Assembly: GCA_029449235.1 (NCBI GenBank)
Contig: JANATG010000007.1
Span: 1,426,001-1,490,000, forward strand
DNA length: 64,000 nucleotides
Direction of reading: 5' to 3'
Origin: Linnemannia schmuckeri
Taxonomy: Eukaryota > Mortierellomycota > Mortierellomycetes > Mortierellales > Mortierellaceae
This document shows positions 1-10,401 of the stretch, piece by piece; the stretch's first letter is position 1; the number at the start of each line of letters is the position of its first letter. The notes under the pieces are model-generated. The model searched no databases. It was not told the DNA's origin and saw nothing but the letters and a program-made list of their open reading frames with translations. The position numbers and the translations under genes were made by a program.

Positions 1-63
1 GCAACAGGACGATCGATCTCTTCATTGGTGTCGTCAGGGTTGGCACAGCCCAGGCATAGGATC

Positions 64-2541
64 ATGGAGCTGCTTCACACTTTCGACGTCTCGGGACTGG
101 CCTCTTCTGCCCGCCACTCTCTCACGACTACTAGCAGCATTGTCTTTTCGCCATTGACAGTCCAGGCAGTGAAGGGTGATCTGACCGGCATCGCTACGCT
201 CACTGGGCTTTCAGGCATGGCGCCTCATCTGATGGCCAGCCAATATTTGAAGCGAGCCACTGCTAACGCTCAAGCACTGGCACTAACCGGAGCCATTCAG
301 GCGACACCTGCGTCGGCTGATCAATTGCTGTCAGAGGACATTCCAGAGGCTGGAGCCCGAGTCTCACTTTTCCAGGGGTTCAAAGCGTCATACCCGGGAC
401 ACAAGAGTGGACGACGAGGCAAGAACCATCAGCGGAGGCGGAAGAACGGGTTCGGAGAAGTAGGCGAAGATGATCCTAACAAGCTCTTTTCGTCACTGTT
501 AAGTGAGCGTGAACGCACAATCAAGGAGCAAGTGAAGCTTCAAACACAAAAGGTACCTTTCTTGCTACGAGGACGCTCAAATCAATATTGTGGGTTCTTT
601 GTTCGTCCCATCTGGAGTGAGTTTTGCTGACAATTTGCAATGCTTTTAGACTGTGATTCAATCCGAGTTGGACCAAATTGCCGCTTCGATCGAGACTCTC
701 CAGGCCAAGCAGACCAACCTTGGATTCAAGCTGAGCAAATTGACTGAACGCGAGGATGATCTTGCTGATACATGTGAGTTTTTACACTCAGGCACACGTA
801 CCTGTATTGTCCGTGCATGAGTAGGATGTTATCTAAGTCATTCCTTAACCATCATATCTCTTCTTTTTTTGCTAGTGGGCGATCTGAATGACAAGCTGGC
901 TTCGATCTCTGAAGGAAATAAGACTCGGGATGGACAACGTAAGCCATTTTTGATAATGTATCTTTTGCTCTGTAAGTCATTCTACCAGAAGCTAGTATCT
1001 AACGAAGCGATTCGTTTTTTTTATGATAACGTAGCGTTGCAATTGGAGTACAGGGATGAAACCCGGGACTCAGGAACCTGCATGCACACCTTCTACGGAC
1101 ACGACGGGGTTGTTACCAGCCTCGATCTGAACGGCCCATATGGTACTTTGGTCACGGCCTCGCGGGACAACACGACTCGCGTCTGGGATTTGTCGACATT
1201 CAAATGCCTCGGTCAACTGCCTGGACACGAAGACACTGTCGAGTGCCTCCAACTCACCCAACATACGCTAGTGACTGGCTCCCGAGATAACACCATCCGG
1301 ACCTGGAATCTTGCAGATCTAAGCCACAACCAACATTCGCGATCGCCTTCACCCACCCCATCGGATTCCAGCTACAGTTCTAACCACATTAACGGAAAGT
1401 TTACGGATACCGACGGCGATGACTATTCCCGATCCTCGAGAGAGGTGGTCACTGTTCTTGATAATTGCTGGACTAGCACCCTTAGTGGCCATACTGGAAA
1501 TGTCACCTGTCTCTACTTTGAGGATGATAAGCTGGTACATGTGTGATGGATAGTAAAGTATGGTTCGGAAGAATTCTCTGCGTTGTAATTTCTGTAATCT
1601 AAACGATCTTTTTTTTTGTTAACCCTGTAGCTCTCTGGATCAAATGACAAGACCATCAAGGAATGGGATCTTGAGACTGGTCAGTGCGTCTTGACTATGG
1701 ATCTGCTCTGGGCTATGGGAACGTCCAACTCATGGTCAGACTGGATGACCGAGGCACAAGATCAGAGCTATGTCGGAGGACTTCAATTCTGGCAGTATGC
1801 TCTCTGCAGCGGAACCATTGACGGCGCCATCCGCATGTGGGATCGTAAGTCTTGCTTAGCATTGATCTGTGTATTCTCTGTTTATGCTTTTTTTCGCGGC
1901 ACTAATGAAGCAAAGTACTAACGCATCTTTTGTTTTACATTTTTTTGCCATTCTTCAGTCAGGACGGGTCAGTCGCATAGAACCCTTGCTGGCCATACCG
2001 GACCTGTCACCACCCTGCAGTTCGATGACTACCATGTCGTCAGTGGAAGCGTTGACAGGAGCGTGCGGGTACGTACTTGCAGCTAGTATGATTTTTTTAT
2101 GTCTTGTGGTGATGAATGTGTGAAAACTAACATGTGCCACACTGTCTTTAACTCTGTGATGAAAATAGATATGGGATCTCAGGACTGGCGCTATCCAGGA
2201 GATCTTGCAGTATGAGGATCCAGTGCGGAGCCTCCAGTTTGATACATCAAAGATCATTGTAGGATCAGGAGAGAGTCTCAAGGTAAGAAACTTTTTCATA
2301 TTGATTATTGTTCATTTTGGTTTCATGCCCCCCATGGAAGGCTTTTATCGAAGCAAACGACCGCATTTGCTGACATATTTGCCCCATTGTTCTTTTGTCC
2401 AAAATATAGATCTACGATAGGGTGTCACAACAGCACTCATATTACACCGGCCACACAAATAAGGTCGAGAGTGTCCGGTTCAATGACTCTTTACTTGTAT
2501 CGGGTGGCCAAGACTCGACCGTCAGACTCTGGAGTCGGTAA
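64..2541 (+). CDS. MDV1: Mdv1/Caf4-like WD40 protein, mitochondrial fission adaptor (8 exons)
   Basis: Exons 64-552, 650-773, 876-938, 1035-1534, 1631-1844, 1959-2068, 2169-2282 and 2410-2541 join in frame to about 581 residues. The first part is basic and helical, the second and third exons give a short coiled-coil-like stretch, and the C-terminal half carries about seven WD40 repeats (for example HDGVVTSLDL, HEDTVECLQL, HTGNVTCLYF, HTGPVTTLQF, HTNKVESVRF), each followed by SG..D.T.R.WD. This N-terminal helix/coiled coil plus seven-blade propeller is the layout of Mdv1/Caf4, which link Fis1 to the dynamin Dnm1 on the mitochondrial outer membrane. That role is inferred from the family. A Ser/Asn-rich insert sits inside the propeller near 1330-1440. 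The ATG at 64 is the first in frame, but a further upstream exon outside the window cannot be excluded. The exon 4 donor (GTACAT at 1535) is weak. Confidence 0.8.
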
Positions 2542-2563
2542 TAAAACACACTATATTACCCTC

Positions 2564-2589
2564 TTTTTTTTTTTTTTTTTTTTTTTTTT
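2564..2589. repeat. Poly(T) tract
   Basis: Run of 26 T just downstream of the stop of the WD40 gene. Similar uninterrupted A or T runs recur through the window. Confidence 0.9.
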
Positions 2590-2765
2590 GCATCCAACCT
2601 TCTATTGTGTCGAGCATTAGACTTCTCTTTTATTCGACATTGTTGTTGTTGCTGTTGTTGTTGTTGTTGAGCTTATTTATCAGCTGTCATTACTACGAAA
2701 GTTCTTTGTACAAGTGGAAGAGGGAAGGTTGGATAATTAAGGTAGTGCTATGTGCTACAAGATAT

Positions 2766-3710
2766 TTAGGCAGAGTTGGTACCGTTGGTAGATTGGGTAC
2801 CGTTGTTGAAGAGGAGGGCGGGACCAGCGAGGACATTGGAGTCCCTGTCCAAGGTGAGGGGAGTCCTGTCCTTGGTGACAAGGACATAGACGTATCCGGT
2901 GGCGTTCTGAGGCAGGGCACACTCGTCGCGGGGGCTGACGGTGACATTGTTTCCGAACAAGAACTGGCAGTAGGTCGAGTTCAAGTTGGCGCCGTTGCCC
3001 TCGAACGAAGTCGTGACTTTGGTCGAGTTGGAACCGGCAGCAGGGAGCCAGGCAGTCAATTGGGCAAAGGGTTTGACAGTCGTATTGTAAGGGCAGGAAG
3101 TGATAAAGTTGGTGGCGAGGGTGACGACCGCGCGGGGGCCGAGTGGGGTGTCAAAGGCGTAGGGCATACCCGATTGACCCCAGAGTTCATTCAAGTAGGC
3201 GGCGTGACGAGCCTCGACGGTTGTAATAGACGCGGCGGTGGTCACGAGGTCGTTGCTGAGACCGGAGGCGGCGGCGGTCGAGAGGTCGTCACTGAGACCG
3301 GAGGCGGCGCCGAGGTAGGCTGAGACACCTGTGGTCTCGAGAGCTTGGGCGGCGGCCAGGAACTGGGTCACATTGTCCATAGGGAAGGAGTAGTTGCACA
3401 TGGGGACGGGGGAACCATTCATGGACCTGATGGCGGAAGTCAAGGTCGAGACGTGCTCGTTCTCGTGCTCGCCAATCTGGGTGAAGCGGTCGCGGACCTT
3501 GGCATCAAAGCCGGCGTTGGTGAAGTCGGATTCGTTGAATTTCGCAAGGCCTTGTTTGTAGAATTCGGCTTGGAGGTACTCAAGGGAGAGGGCGTAGTTG
3601 AGGGCGGTCATAGTCTGGTTGTCGCCGCCGGGGTTGAGGGTTGGCGCGGCGGTTGTGAGGGTGACGATGGCGAAGACGGCCAAGGCGATAAAACCCGTGG
3701 AGAAACGCAT
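2766..3710 (-). CDS. Secreted ferritin-like (Rds1-type) protein
   Basis: One uninterrupted reading frame of 314 residues. It opens with a signal peptide (MRFSTGFIALAVFAIVTLTT, then AAPT) and continues with a ferritin-like helical region (ALNYALSLEYLQAEFY..., IGEHENEHV, TTVEARHAAYLNELWG), the arrangement of Pfam Ferritin_2 / Rds1 stress-response proteins. The repeated E-x2-H patterns are the expected metal-site positions of the family. Several N-x-S/T sites suggest glycosylation. The C-terminal third is a beta-rich tail without a known motif. The protein probably acts outside the cell or in the wall in a stress role, but no enzymatic function is established for the family. A 12-codon unit (ASGLS.DL) is duplicated in tandem inside the ferritin region at 3234-3305. 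There is no intron, unlike most neighbours. Confidence 0.85.
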   Translation of the reverse strand: MRFSTGFIALAVFAIVTLTTAAPTLNPGGDNQTMTALNYALSLEYLQAEFYKQGLAKFNESDFTNAGFDAKVRDRFTQIGEHENEHVSTLTSAIRSMNGSPVPMCNYSFPMDNVTQFLAAAQALETTGVSAYLGAASGLSDDLSTAAASGLSNDLVTTAASITTVEARHAAYLNELWGQSGMPYAFDTPLGPRAVVTLATNFITSCPYNTTVKPFAQLTAWLPAAGSNSTKVTTSFEGNGANLNSTYCQFLFGNNVTVSPRDECALPQNATGYVYVLVTKDRTPLTLDRDSNVLAGPALLFNNGTQSTNGTNSA

Positions 3711-5420
3711 CTTGGAATGATTGAGTGTGTGAACGAAAGAGGTTGAGAGAGGAGAGGGAAGTAAGGGTTCTTGGTTGGATGATTGACTTGGGATGTTGAG
3801 TTGTGAAGATAATGAAGTATTTTGAGGAGAAGGATATCGCCTACTTATACCCTTCGGATGATCTCTTCTTGACGGGCCGTTGCTCCGGTTAATGTCGCAA
3901 CTAGATATACGATCGAGTCGAGTCGAGAAGGAAGGTAAATCGCATTTTCCCTGCTCTTTTCCTCGCCTACATTTACCGCAACATAATTGCCTTTAGAAGT
4001 TGCAAGAGAGAGGAAGGAAGAGAAGTGAGTTGAATGAGACCGTGTTAACACACGATGACATCGACGATCGCCCTTGTGTTCAAGCAAACAAAAAACGAGA
4101 TTGGCCGTTGGAGGACATGGGACAGCGATAGGGTGGTCGTGGTCGTCGAGACAGTAATGGAGAGACAAGTGGAGAGAGGGTGATTTGTGGTTGGTAGGGA
4201 TGTGGGTGAGGGAAGAAGTAGCAGGAAGTGAGATCGAGCGATTTGCTGTGTTCTGTTCGTCTCAGGAATAGAATGATGAAAAAAAGAAGGTGAAGAAATG
4301 GGCTGTTGTGATATCCAAGACCGCGAAAGTCCTTTGACTGGTCGATCCGCCCAGCTAAAGAGAAAAAAAACGCGTTTTTGGGCATCGAAAGAAGGGTCTA
4401 TTTTTCCACGGCGGATAAAAACAAGTTGCGCATAAATGAAGTAGGAAATAGCGAGCCTATGGAGGGGAAGCGTGGTCAGTAGCACTTCTTAATAGTATCA
4501 TCATTGTGTATGTGAAGGATAAAGGAAACATTGAACAACTTTCGCCTTGAGGGGTCATTGGCGCTCTTCTGTCAGTCGATGAATACCCCCGAAAGGGCAC
4601 TATCGTTGGCTGTCATGCAGGACACATAAAGAGTTAGAGAGTGAGAGAGAGTTGCATCGAATTGAGGAGTACTGGAAAAAAATACAAAAGATTAGAGCTG
4701 CGAGCAAATGCCGAGCAAGCAGATTTTTTGACCTCTTACTCGCACTTTACGTGGAATTAATGCGAAAGAACCCCTTAAATCCAAAATCCGCTCGGCGCTT
4801 GCTCGCAGCTCTGCTCTCACTCCGCAAAATCGCAGAACAAAAAAGAAAAAGATGCCCTGTCCTTCTTGTCTAGAAGGTCCTCCTGCGACGACGCCACATT
4901 TTTAGGTAATGATTCGAAGGAGATTGCGTCTAGCTAGGGTCCAGGGACGAGAGGAGCCAGAAACACAGAGCGTACTCGCTCGTTCATTTCCCTATCCTCA
5001 GTTGTCACTTTTTTGGTGGCTGAATGAATGGTTGGCGCTTTGTTTGTATTGTGCACTCCTCCACTCGACTTCGCACAAACAAGAGCCTGAAAATGTTAAA
5101 AAAGGAAAATAACGCTAAGGTGGGCGTACTGTCTGCGCATAGTTGTCCCTTGAGCCGAAGCGTGTTAATCGTTTAGAGTCATCCCTTACTCAGCATAACC
5201 TATTTCGTTTTCCTTGATCGGATAGCACCTTTTATATCGTTCTGATGCATCTTTCGTCAATTGACGCACGCCGTCTCTTTTTGATCTTCACCTTTTTAAC
5301 CCCTTCGCTTCTCTTTCTCTTCTCTTTTTCCTTCTCTCTCACGCCCACTCGATTTCACCTGATCCGCAAAACAACCCCTCTCCACTCTGCTCTCTACCAT
5401 TGAATTTTGTACAGGAAAAA
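3711..5420. other. Intergenic region between divergent genes
   Basis: About 1.7 kb between the starts of the ferritin-like gene (minus) and the oxidase-family gene (plus). A TATA-like element lies near 3845 on the minus strand, about 135 bases above the ferritin-like start. An imperfect inverted repeat sits at 4694-4812. Open frames here on both strands are short, lack codon character and match no family I know. Confidence 0.6.
4694..4812. repeat. Foldback element with about 30-bp inverted arms
   Basis: The left arm starts at 4694 with AGAGCTGCGAGCAA and runs to about 4728. The right arm (about 4783-4812) is its reverse complement, perfect over the outer 14 bases and imperfect inside. The roughly 55-base centre contains no coding signal. 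This could be a small MITE-like element or a structured regulatory foldback; no target-site duplication is evident. Confidence 0.55.
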
Positions 5421-6327
5421 ATGGTCCAATTTTTCGACAGTATCAGCGATGACCATGCCGAGTGGATCAAGAAACAAAAGATCTTTTTCGTCGGGACGGC
5501 ACCATTGGACGGTAGAGGGACAGTCAATAATTCACCCAAGGGATACGATTGTCTTCGTGTCCTAAATCCCAACCAAGTCTGTTACCTCGAGATGTCAGGC
5601 AAGTTGCGTGCCACTTGACTTTCTTTGTTCTTGAGGCGATGTTTCCTTTTAATTGCGAACATCATGGGAGAGGGGTCACTTATACTGACCTTCTTACCCA
5701 TGTCGCATCGCACCCTTTTGTCCATCTTTTGTCCACCTTTTATCTTTAGGCTCAGGGATTGAAACGCAGAGTCATTTGGAGGAGAACGGCAGGATCACTA
5801 TCATGCTGACAGCATTCGAGGGCGGACCTCGTATTATGCGCCTAATGGGCACTGGCAGAGTCATCCGAGTCGACACTCCGGAATTCAATACTCTCATGGA
5901 AACCCAGTACAAAGGCTCAGAACTAGCTCATGCCTCAGGAAAGCGAGCCATCATTCTGGCCGATGTCCGCAAGGTTTCGACCAGTTGTGGGTATGGGGTT
6001 CCTTACTTTGACTACAAGGGATCCCGAAAGACGTTGATCGAAACATGGGCCAAGCGGGATGAGGATACGGTCAAGAAGTACTGGAAGACGATCAATAACT
6101 TCAGTCTGGATGGCCTCCCTGGGATGCGACATGAGTTGTTGGGACCAGAGTTTGTTGGTATCAATAGGGGCGCTGGTGAGGAGATTGTGTTGCCTGGAGA
6201 GGAGTCATGGGGTACCCTTTTGAAGACTTGGGTGCAAGCCAGTCCTGCTCCTGCGAATGCTGCTTACTTGATCGCCGGTGCTGTCATTGGTGGCGCCGTT
6301 TCCCACCTCTACTCCCGAAGGCGATAA
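5421..6327 (+). CDS. Pyridoxamine-5'-phosphate-oxidase family FMN-binding protein with C-terminal membrane tail
   Basis: Exons 5421-5598 and 5750-6327 give 251 residues. The N-terminal half (IFFVGTAPLDGRGTVNNSPK, then CYLEMSGSGIETQSHLEENG and GPRIMRLMGTGRVI) is the split-barrel of the PNPOx-like family, where the matching region binds FMN. The substrate is unknown, and many fungal members are not true PNP oxidases. The last 25 residues (AAYLIAGAVIGGAVSHLYSR) form a glycine-rich membrane anchor ending in a basic tail, suggesting tail anchoring in an intracellular membrane. The ATG is the first in frame after upstream CT-rich sequence. The intron begins AG|GCAAGT, a GC-AG intron; no GT site near it keeps the conserved SGSG sequence. 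Confidence 0.82.
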
Positions 6328-6405
6328 CTGATTGGAATAACAGACATAGGACTTAATAGTATATTGAACTCTCTTTATTACTCTAATACATCGAATGGTT
6401 GATGT

Positions 6406-7553
6406 TCAAAGGTCGGCAATTTTGACGACGCCCTTGCCAAGGTTCTTTCCCTTCAAGTTGGCCGCAAAGGCCTCATGTGCATTCTCCAAGCCCTCTGTAA
6501 TCTCCTCCTTGCAAATAATATCCCCATCCAACAACCACTTGGTTACATCCTCCGTGAACGAAGGCCAAAGCTCCTTCTCGAAATCCAAACACAGGAACCC
6601 CTCAATCTTGATCCGTTTCTGGAAGATAAGGACCAGGTTCTTAATATGGTATGGGACAGGCCGATTGTAGTCGTCAATCATACCACTGACGACCACACGA
6701 CCATGCCTCTTCAACACTTCCAGGGCAGCCTCGAGGTGCTCGCCTCCCACATTGTCGTAGTAGATGTCCAACCCTTCGGGACAGGCCTCGCGGAGGGATT
6801 CGACAATGGGTTTTCCGGACTTGTAGTTAAAGGCGGCATCGAACTTGAGTTCCTCGAGGAGGATCTTGACCTTCTCGTCGGACCCTGCAGACCCGATGAC
6901 GCGAAGACCCTGACGCTTAGCCATTTGACCCACAAGGTGGCCCACTGCCCCCATGGCAGCAGAAACAAAGATGGTCTCGCCCGGTTTGAGGTTTCCATAC
7001 AGTTTGAGGGATCCGTAGGCAGTGAGTCCAGTCATGCCCAGGGCGCCCATGTACCAAGACAGGGGGACCTTGGAGTTTCGGACGGCAGCTGGGAGGATAA
7101 TGAGGTTGTTGAAGGCTGGGGGGATGAGTGAGAAGTGTTCCCAGGTGATGACGCCAAAGACGAGGGACCCGACTGGGAATCTAGGGTTCTTGGATTGGAT
7201 GACTTCACCCATTCCGTAGCCGTTGATAGGTTTTCCGAGGTAGAAGCAGGGGACGTAGGCTCCTTCAATCCCGTCCATTCGGCCTCGAAGGTCTATTCAT
7301 GATGTTTTATGTTGAAGTCAGCAAATTTCATTTCCGGAATCAAGTTGGGGATAGTATCAAGGTGAGGAGAGATAAAAAAAAAAAAAAGGAACTCACAGGG
7401 GTCCAAGGAGAGGTAGAGGTTACGTGTGAGAATGTCGCCGTCTTCCAGATGAGGGGCGAGTTGGGTGTGCTGAAGGACGAAGTGTTCTCCGGCGACAGGA
7501 TAGTCCTCTGGGCGCTTTACGAAGATGATGGACTTGTTCTTGGTATTGACCAT
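6406..7553 (-). CDS. NADP-dependent alkenal/prostaglandin reductase (MDR superfamily), copy 1
   Basis: Exons 7553-7397 and 7292-6406 join to 347 residues, normal for the leukotriene B4 12-hydroxydehydrogenase / prostaglandin reductase (PTGR) family. Visible landmarks are the N-terminal LSLDPYLRGRM, the nucleotide-binding SAAMGAVGHLVGQMAKRQG followed by VIGSAGSDEKV, and YYDNVGGEHLEAAL. Such enzymes reduce alpha,beta-unsaturated carbonyls with NADPH and do not use zinc; the zinc-ligand cysteines of alcohol dehydrogenases are absent. The single intron is phase 1 within the Tyr codon of DPY, exactly where copy 2 also has its first intron. It lies head-to-tail with copy 2 on the same strand, so the pair is a tandem duplication. 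The likely role is detoxification of reactive aldehydes or ketones in the cytosol. Confidence 0.9.
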
Positions 7554-7847
7554 TGCGTTGAAGAGAGTGTGTATGTGCTGTAGAGAGGGAAGAGTAGTTG
7601 TGTGAGAGAAGGGTTAAAAGAATAAGGAAGAGAAGGGAAAGAAAAGATCATCTCTCTTTTATCAATGAAAATGATTTGCACGGGCCCTGCTTGCGTCCTC
7701 ATTCTCGTTCAGTAACCATGGAAAGGATATGAGCCATGTATGTCCCATGGTCATGCAAAAAAAATATTGCAGTACATGATTGTTATTTGCAACAGGTCTT
7801 TGGTTTATTTTTGCACGCTACTCATTGTTTAGACCACTGATGTAGTC

Positions 7848-9368
7848 CTAGAGGTCGGCAACATGGACAACCTGCTTTCCAAAGTTCTTTCCGTTCAGCA
7901 ACCCAACGAATGCCTCAGGTGCAGCTGCGACGCCTTTGGCCTCATCAACACGGTAAACAATTTTCTTGTTGACTAGCAACTCCTTGACATCGCGGAAGAA
8001 ATCGTCAAAGTATTGCTCATGGAAATCAGCAACGATGAAACCTCGGATAGTGAGCCTCTTGCTTACAACGTTCATGAGGTTCTTGATCCCGTAGGGTTGA
8101 CGGGTGTTGTATTGGGAGATCATTCCACAGGCGATGACCCTTCCGTGGGTGTTGAGATGATCTAAGGCAGCCTCCAGAGTCTCGCCTCCGACGTTCTCAA
8201 AGTAAATGTCGATACCCTTGGGCGCCAACTCCTTGAGAGCATCGTGGGCGGTGCGTTTCTTGTAGTTGAATGCGTGGTCGAAGCCTACTTCCTTGAGGAG
8301 GTAGTCGACCTTTTCGTCCGAGCCCGCTATTGTTTTAGTGTATGTAATAGATCGTTCAGTCAGTCCGTGCTTATATATAGTTGGAAGAGGATCAAAGTTA
8401 TTGCGAGAGCGTGGACATACCTGATCCGATGGTGGTAAGACCCCATGCCTTGGCCAATTGACCGGCAAGTTGACCTATGGAATGTATCCAACGCAAAACG
8501 TTACGCGTTAGATCGTCACTCATATCGATCTGAAGCAAACACGCGTCATCGCCACATCAGAAACAATATTGGACTTACCAACAGCCCCAGAGGCAGCAGA
8601 AATGAAGATAGTCTCGCCAGCCTTGGGCTTTCCAATGTCTTTCAACGAGGCATATGCAGTCAAACCTGTCAAGTTGATAATTCAAGGGACGCGGACATGC
8701 ATGTTAGCGATCTGAGCGCGTCATTATTTTTAACATTTTTTTACCCACGCGTATTTGCAATGATTTCATAAAATCACAACAAAGGGGGCAGCAAAAGAAG
8801 GGCCATGTTCAAAAAAAACCAGCAAGAACTTACCAGGCATGCCGAGGACACCGACGTAGGATGACAATGGCAGCTTGGACTCTCTTGCTTCGGGGATGAT
8901 TCTGGTGGTAGGAAGATCGGGTAAGACGGTGTACTCCTCCCAGCCGACAAAGGCATGGATGATCGATCCGACGGGGTACTTTGGGTTCTTGGACTCGATC
9001 ACTTCGGCGACTCCTCGGGCTTCCAAGGGCTTGCCGATTTCAAAGGGGGCACTGTACGATTGTTTGTTGGCATCTCTCATCTTTCCGCGCATGTCTGTTT
9101 TCAAGGAAAGCAAGTATTGTCGACAAAGAATAGATGATGAGTTTACTATATCATGGAAACAAGCGATTGTTCGTAAGACGACGCCAAAAAATAATAATAA
9201 TAATAAAAAATTACAGGGATCGAGAGAGAAGACCAAATTTTTTGCGAGGACCTCGCCATCCTTGAGGACTGGGTTGAAGTCCTTATTGGTCCTGGCCGCG
9301 AGATGTTCACCGACAATAGGAAACTCGTGGGGGTGAGCGAGGTAAATAACCGAGGTGTTGGAAGGCAT
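7848..9368 (-). CDS. NADP-dependent alkenal/prostaglandin reductase, copy 2 (5 exons)
   Basis: Exons 9368-9215, 9094-8834, 8665-8579, 8474-8421 and 8326-7848 join in frame to 344 residues. The same family marks as the neighbour appear: LDPYMRGKMRDANK, ISAASGAVGQLAGQLAKAWG, TIGSAGSDEKVDYL and YFENVGGETLEAAL. Introns 2-4 are absent from copy 1 and all interrupt Gly codons in phase 1, two of them inside the dinucleotide-binding loop. The start was chosen at MPSNTSVIYL; the longer upstream open frame is a hydrophobic 5' leader. It is probably an NADPH-dependent double-bond reductase of slightly different specificity from copy 1. Confidence 0.9.
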
Positions 9369-10401
9369 GGCTGAAGGAAGATTTTTTTGAAAGTGAAGAA
9401 GGGAGAGTGGAGAGGAGAAAGGAGTGAAATGGGTTATGAGAAAAAATAGCACGTAATGCAGACCCTTTTTATAGTACTTTTAGCTTGAGCGGAGGAGGGG
9501 CGTGTTTTTTTTTCGCAGGGAATTACTAAGCGTGTTGAAAAGACGCCATTGGCAGCTACTATCCTGTGGTCGGGGACCAGTGGAGATGACATTCTGGGTG
9601 CGAAAAATGGCGAGTAGTCAATCTAGCAGAGCAAAAAAAAAAAATGAAAAGAGATAGTTGTTTGTCGCGTCTTTTTTTTTTTTTTTTTTTTTTTTTCTTC
9701 TTTGTACCCGTTCCCGACGCCATTGGGAAATGTGTATTTTGTGTGCAGAGCATCGCCACTTGAACACTCGAATAAATGTTAGGTAGGCTTGCTGTCAACG
9801 TGGCCCTCTGAGATCACGCGATCTGAGCCGGTCCTCTTGCTCCTGAAGAAGGAATGGCTGTTGGATGCTGACCTCTCTTGGTGTTCAAATGACATACAAA
9901 GCAAACATGGACATAGCCATGGCAGGGCTTGTCAAGACACATATGTCTATACATACATTTCGTTTATTGTACCTGATGTACATTTCTAGGGGTTCACTTG
10001 ATCAGAAAAAGAAAATGAAGCTCAAGAGCTGTAATTTGTCTTTTCTTCTTTTGGTCTCTCCTTTCCACTCTTCCACTTTTGACTATCTTATAGACTTGCA
10101 ACCCCCTTTGCCCTTCCCCCCACCCCCCACCCCCACCCTCTTTGCCAGCCCTTTTTGTTCTGTGTTCCCTTTCATCCTCCTCTCCTCCCTCTTTTCCTTG
10201 CTCCACTATCAGCCCTCCTTCTCCGCCTGATTTTCCCTTCTCGTTTCTGCTTGTCTTCCTGTCTGCGCCCTTTAGTCCCTTTAAAAGGGTGCTGCATTCA
10301 TAGCCTCATAGACACCCACATAATCACATACTCAGCTCTCTTCCTCCTTCTCCATTCTCTCTCACACACACTACATCACTAGAAAAGAACAGCATTCAGC
10401 C
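9369..10401. other. Intergenic region between divergent genes
   Basis: Holds the TATA-like box of the reductase, a 25-base T run at 9672-9696, and CT-rich sequence at 10040-10380 that is probably the 5' leader of the HECT ligase gene. No coding region is supported. Confidence 0.6.
9465..9473 (-). promoter_or_regulatory. TATA-like box of reductase copy 2
   Basis: TATAAAAAG on the minus strand about 97 bases upstream of the ATG at 9368, a usual spacing for a fungal TATA element. Confidence 0.45.

Noticed and set aside
2607..3323. 238-codon plus-strand frame opposite the ferritin-like gene
   Set aside because: Gly/Val-rich antisense shadow of the secreted ferritin-like protein, which has a signal peptide and domain match.
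4045..4485. 146-codon minus-strand frame upstream of the ferritin-like gene
   Set aside because: Low-complexity Ser/Thr/Leu sequence with no ATG-anchored domain, in a promoter region.
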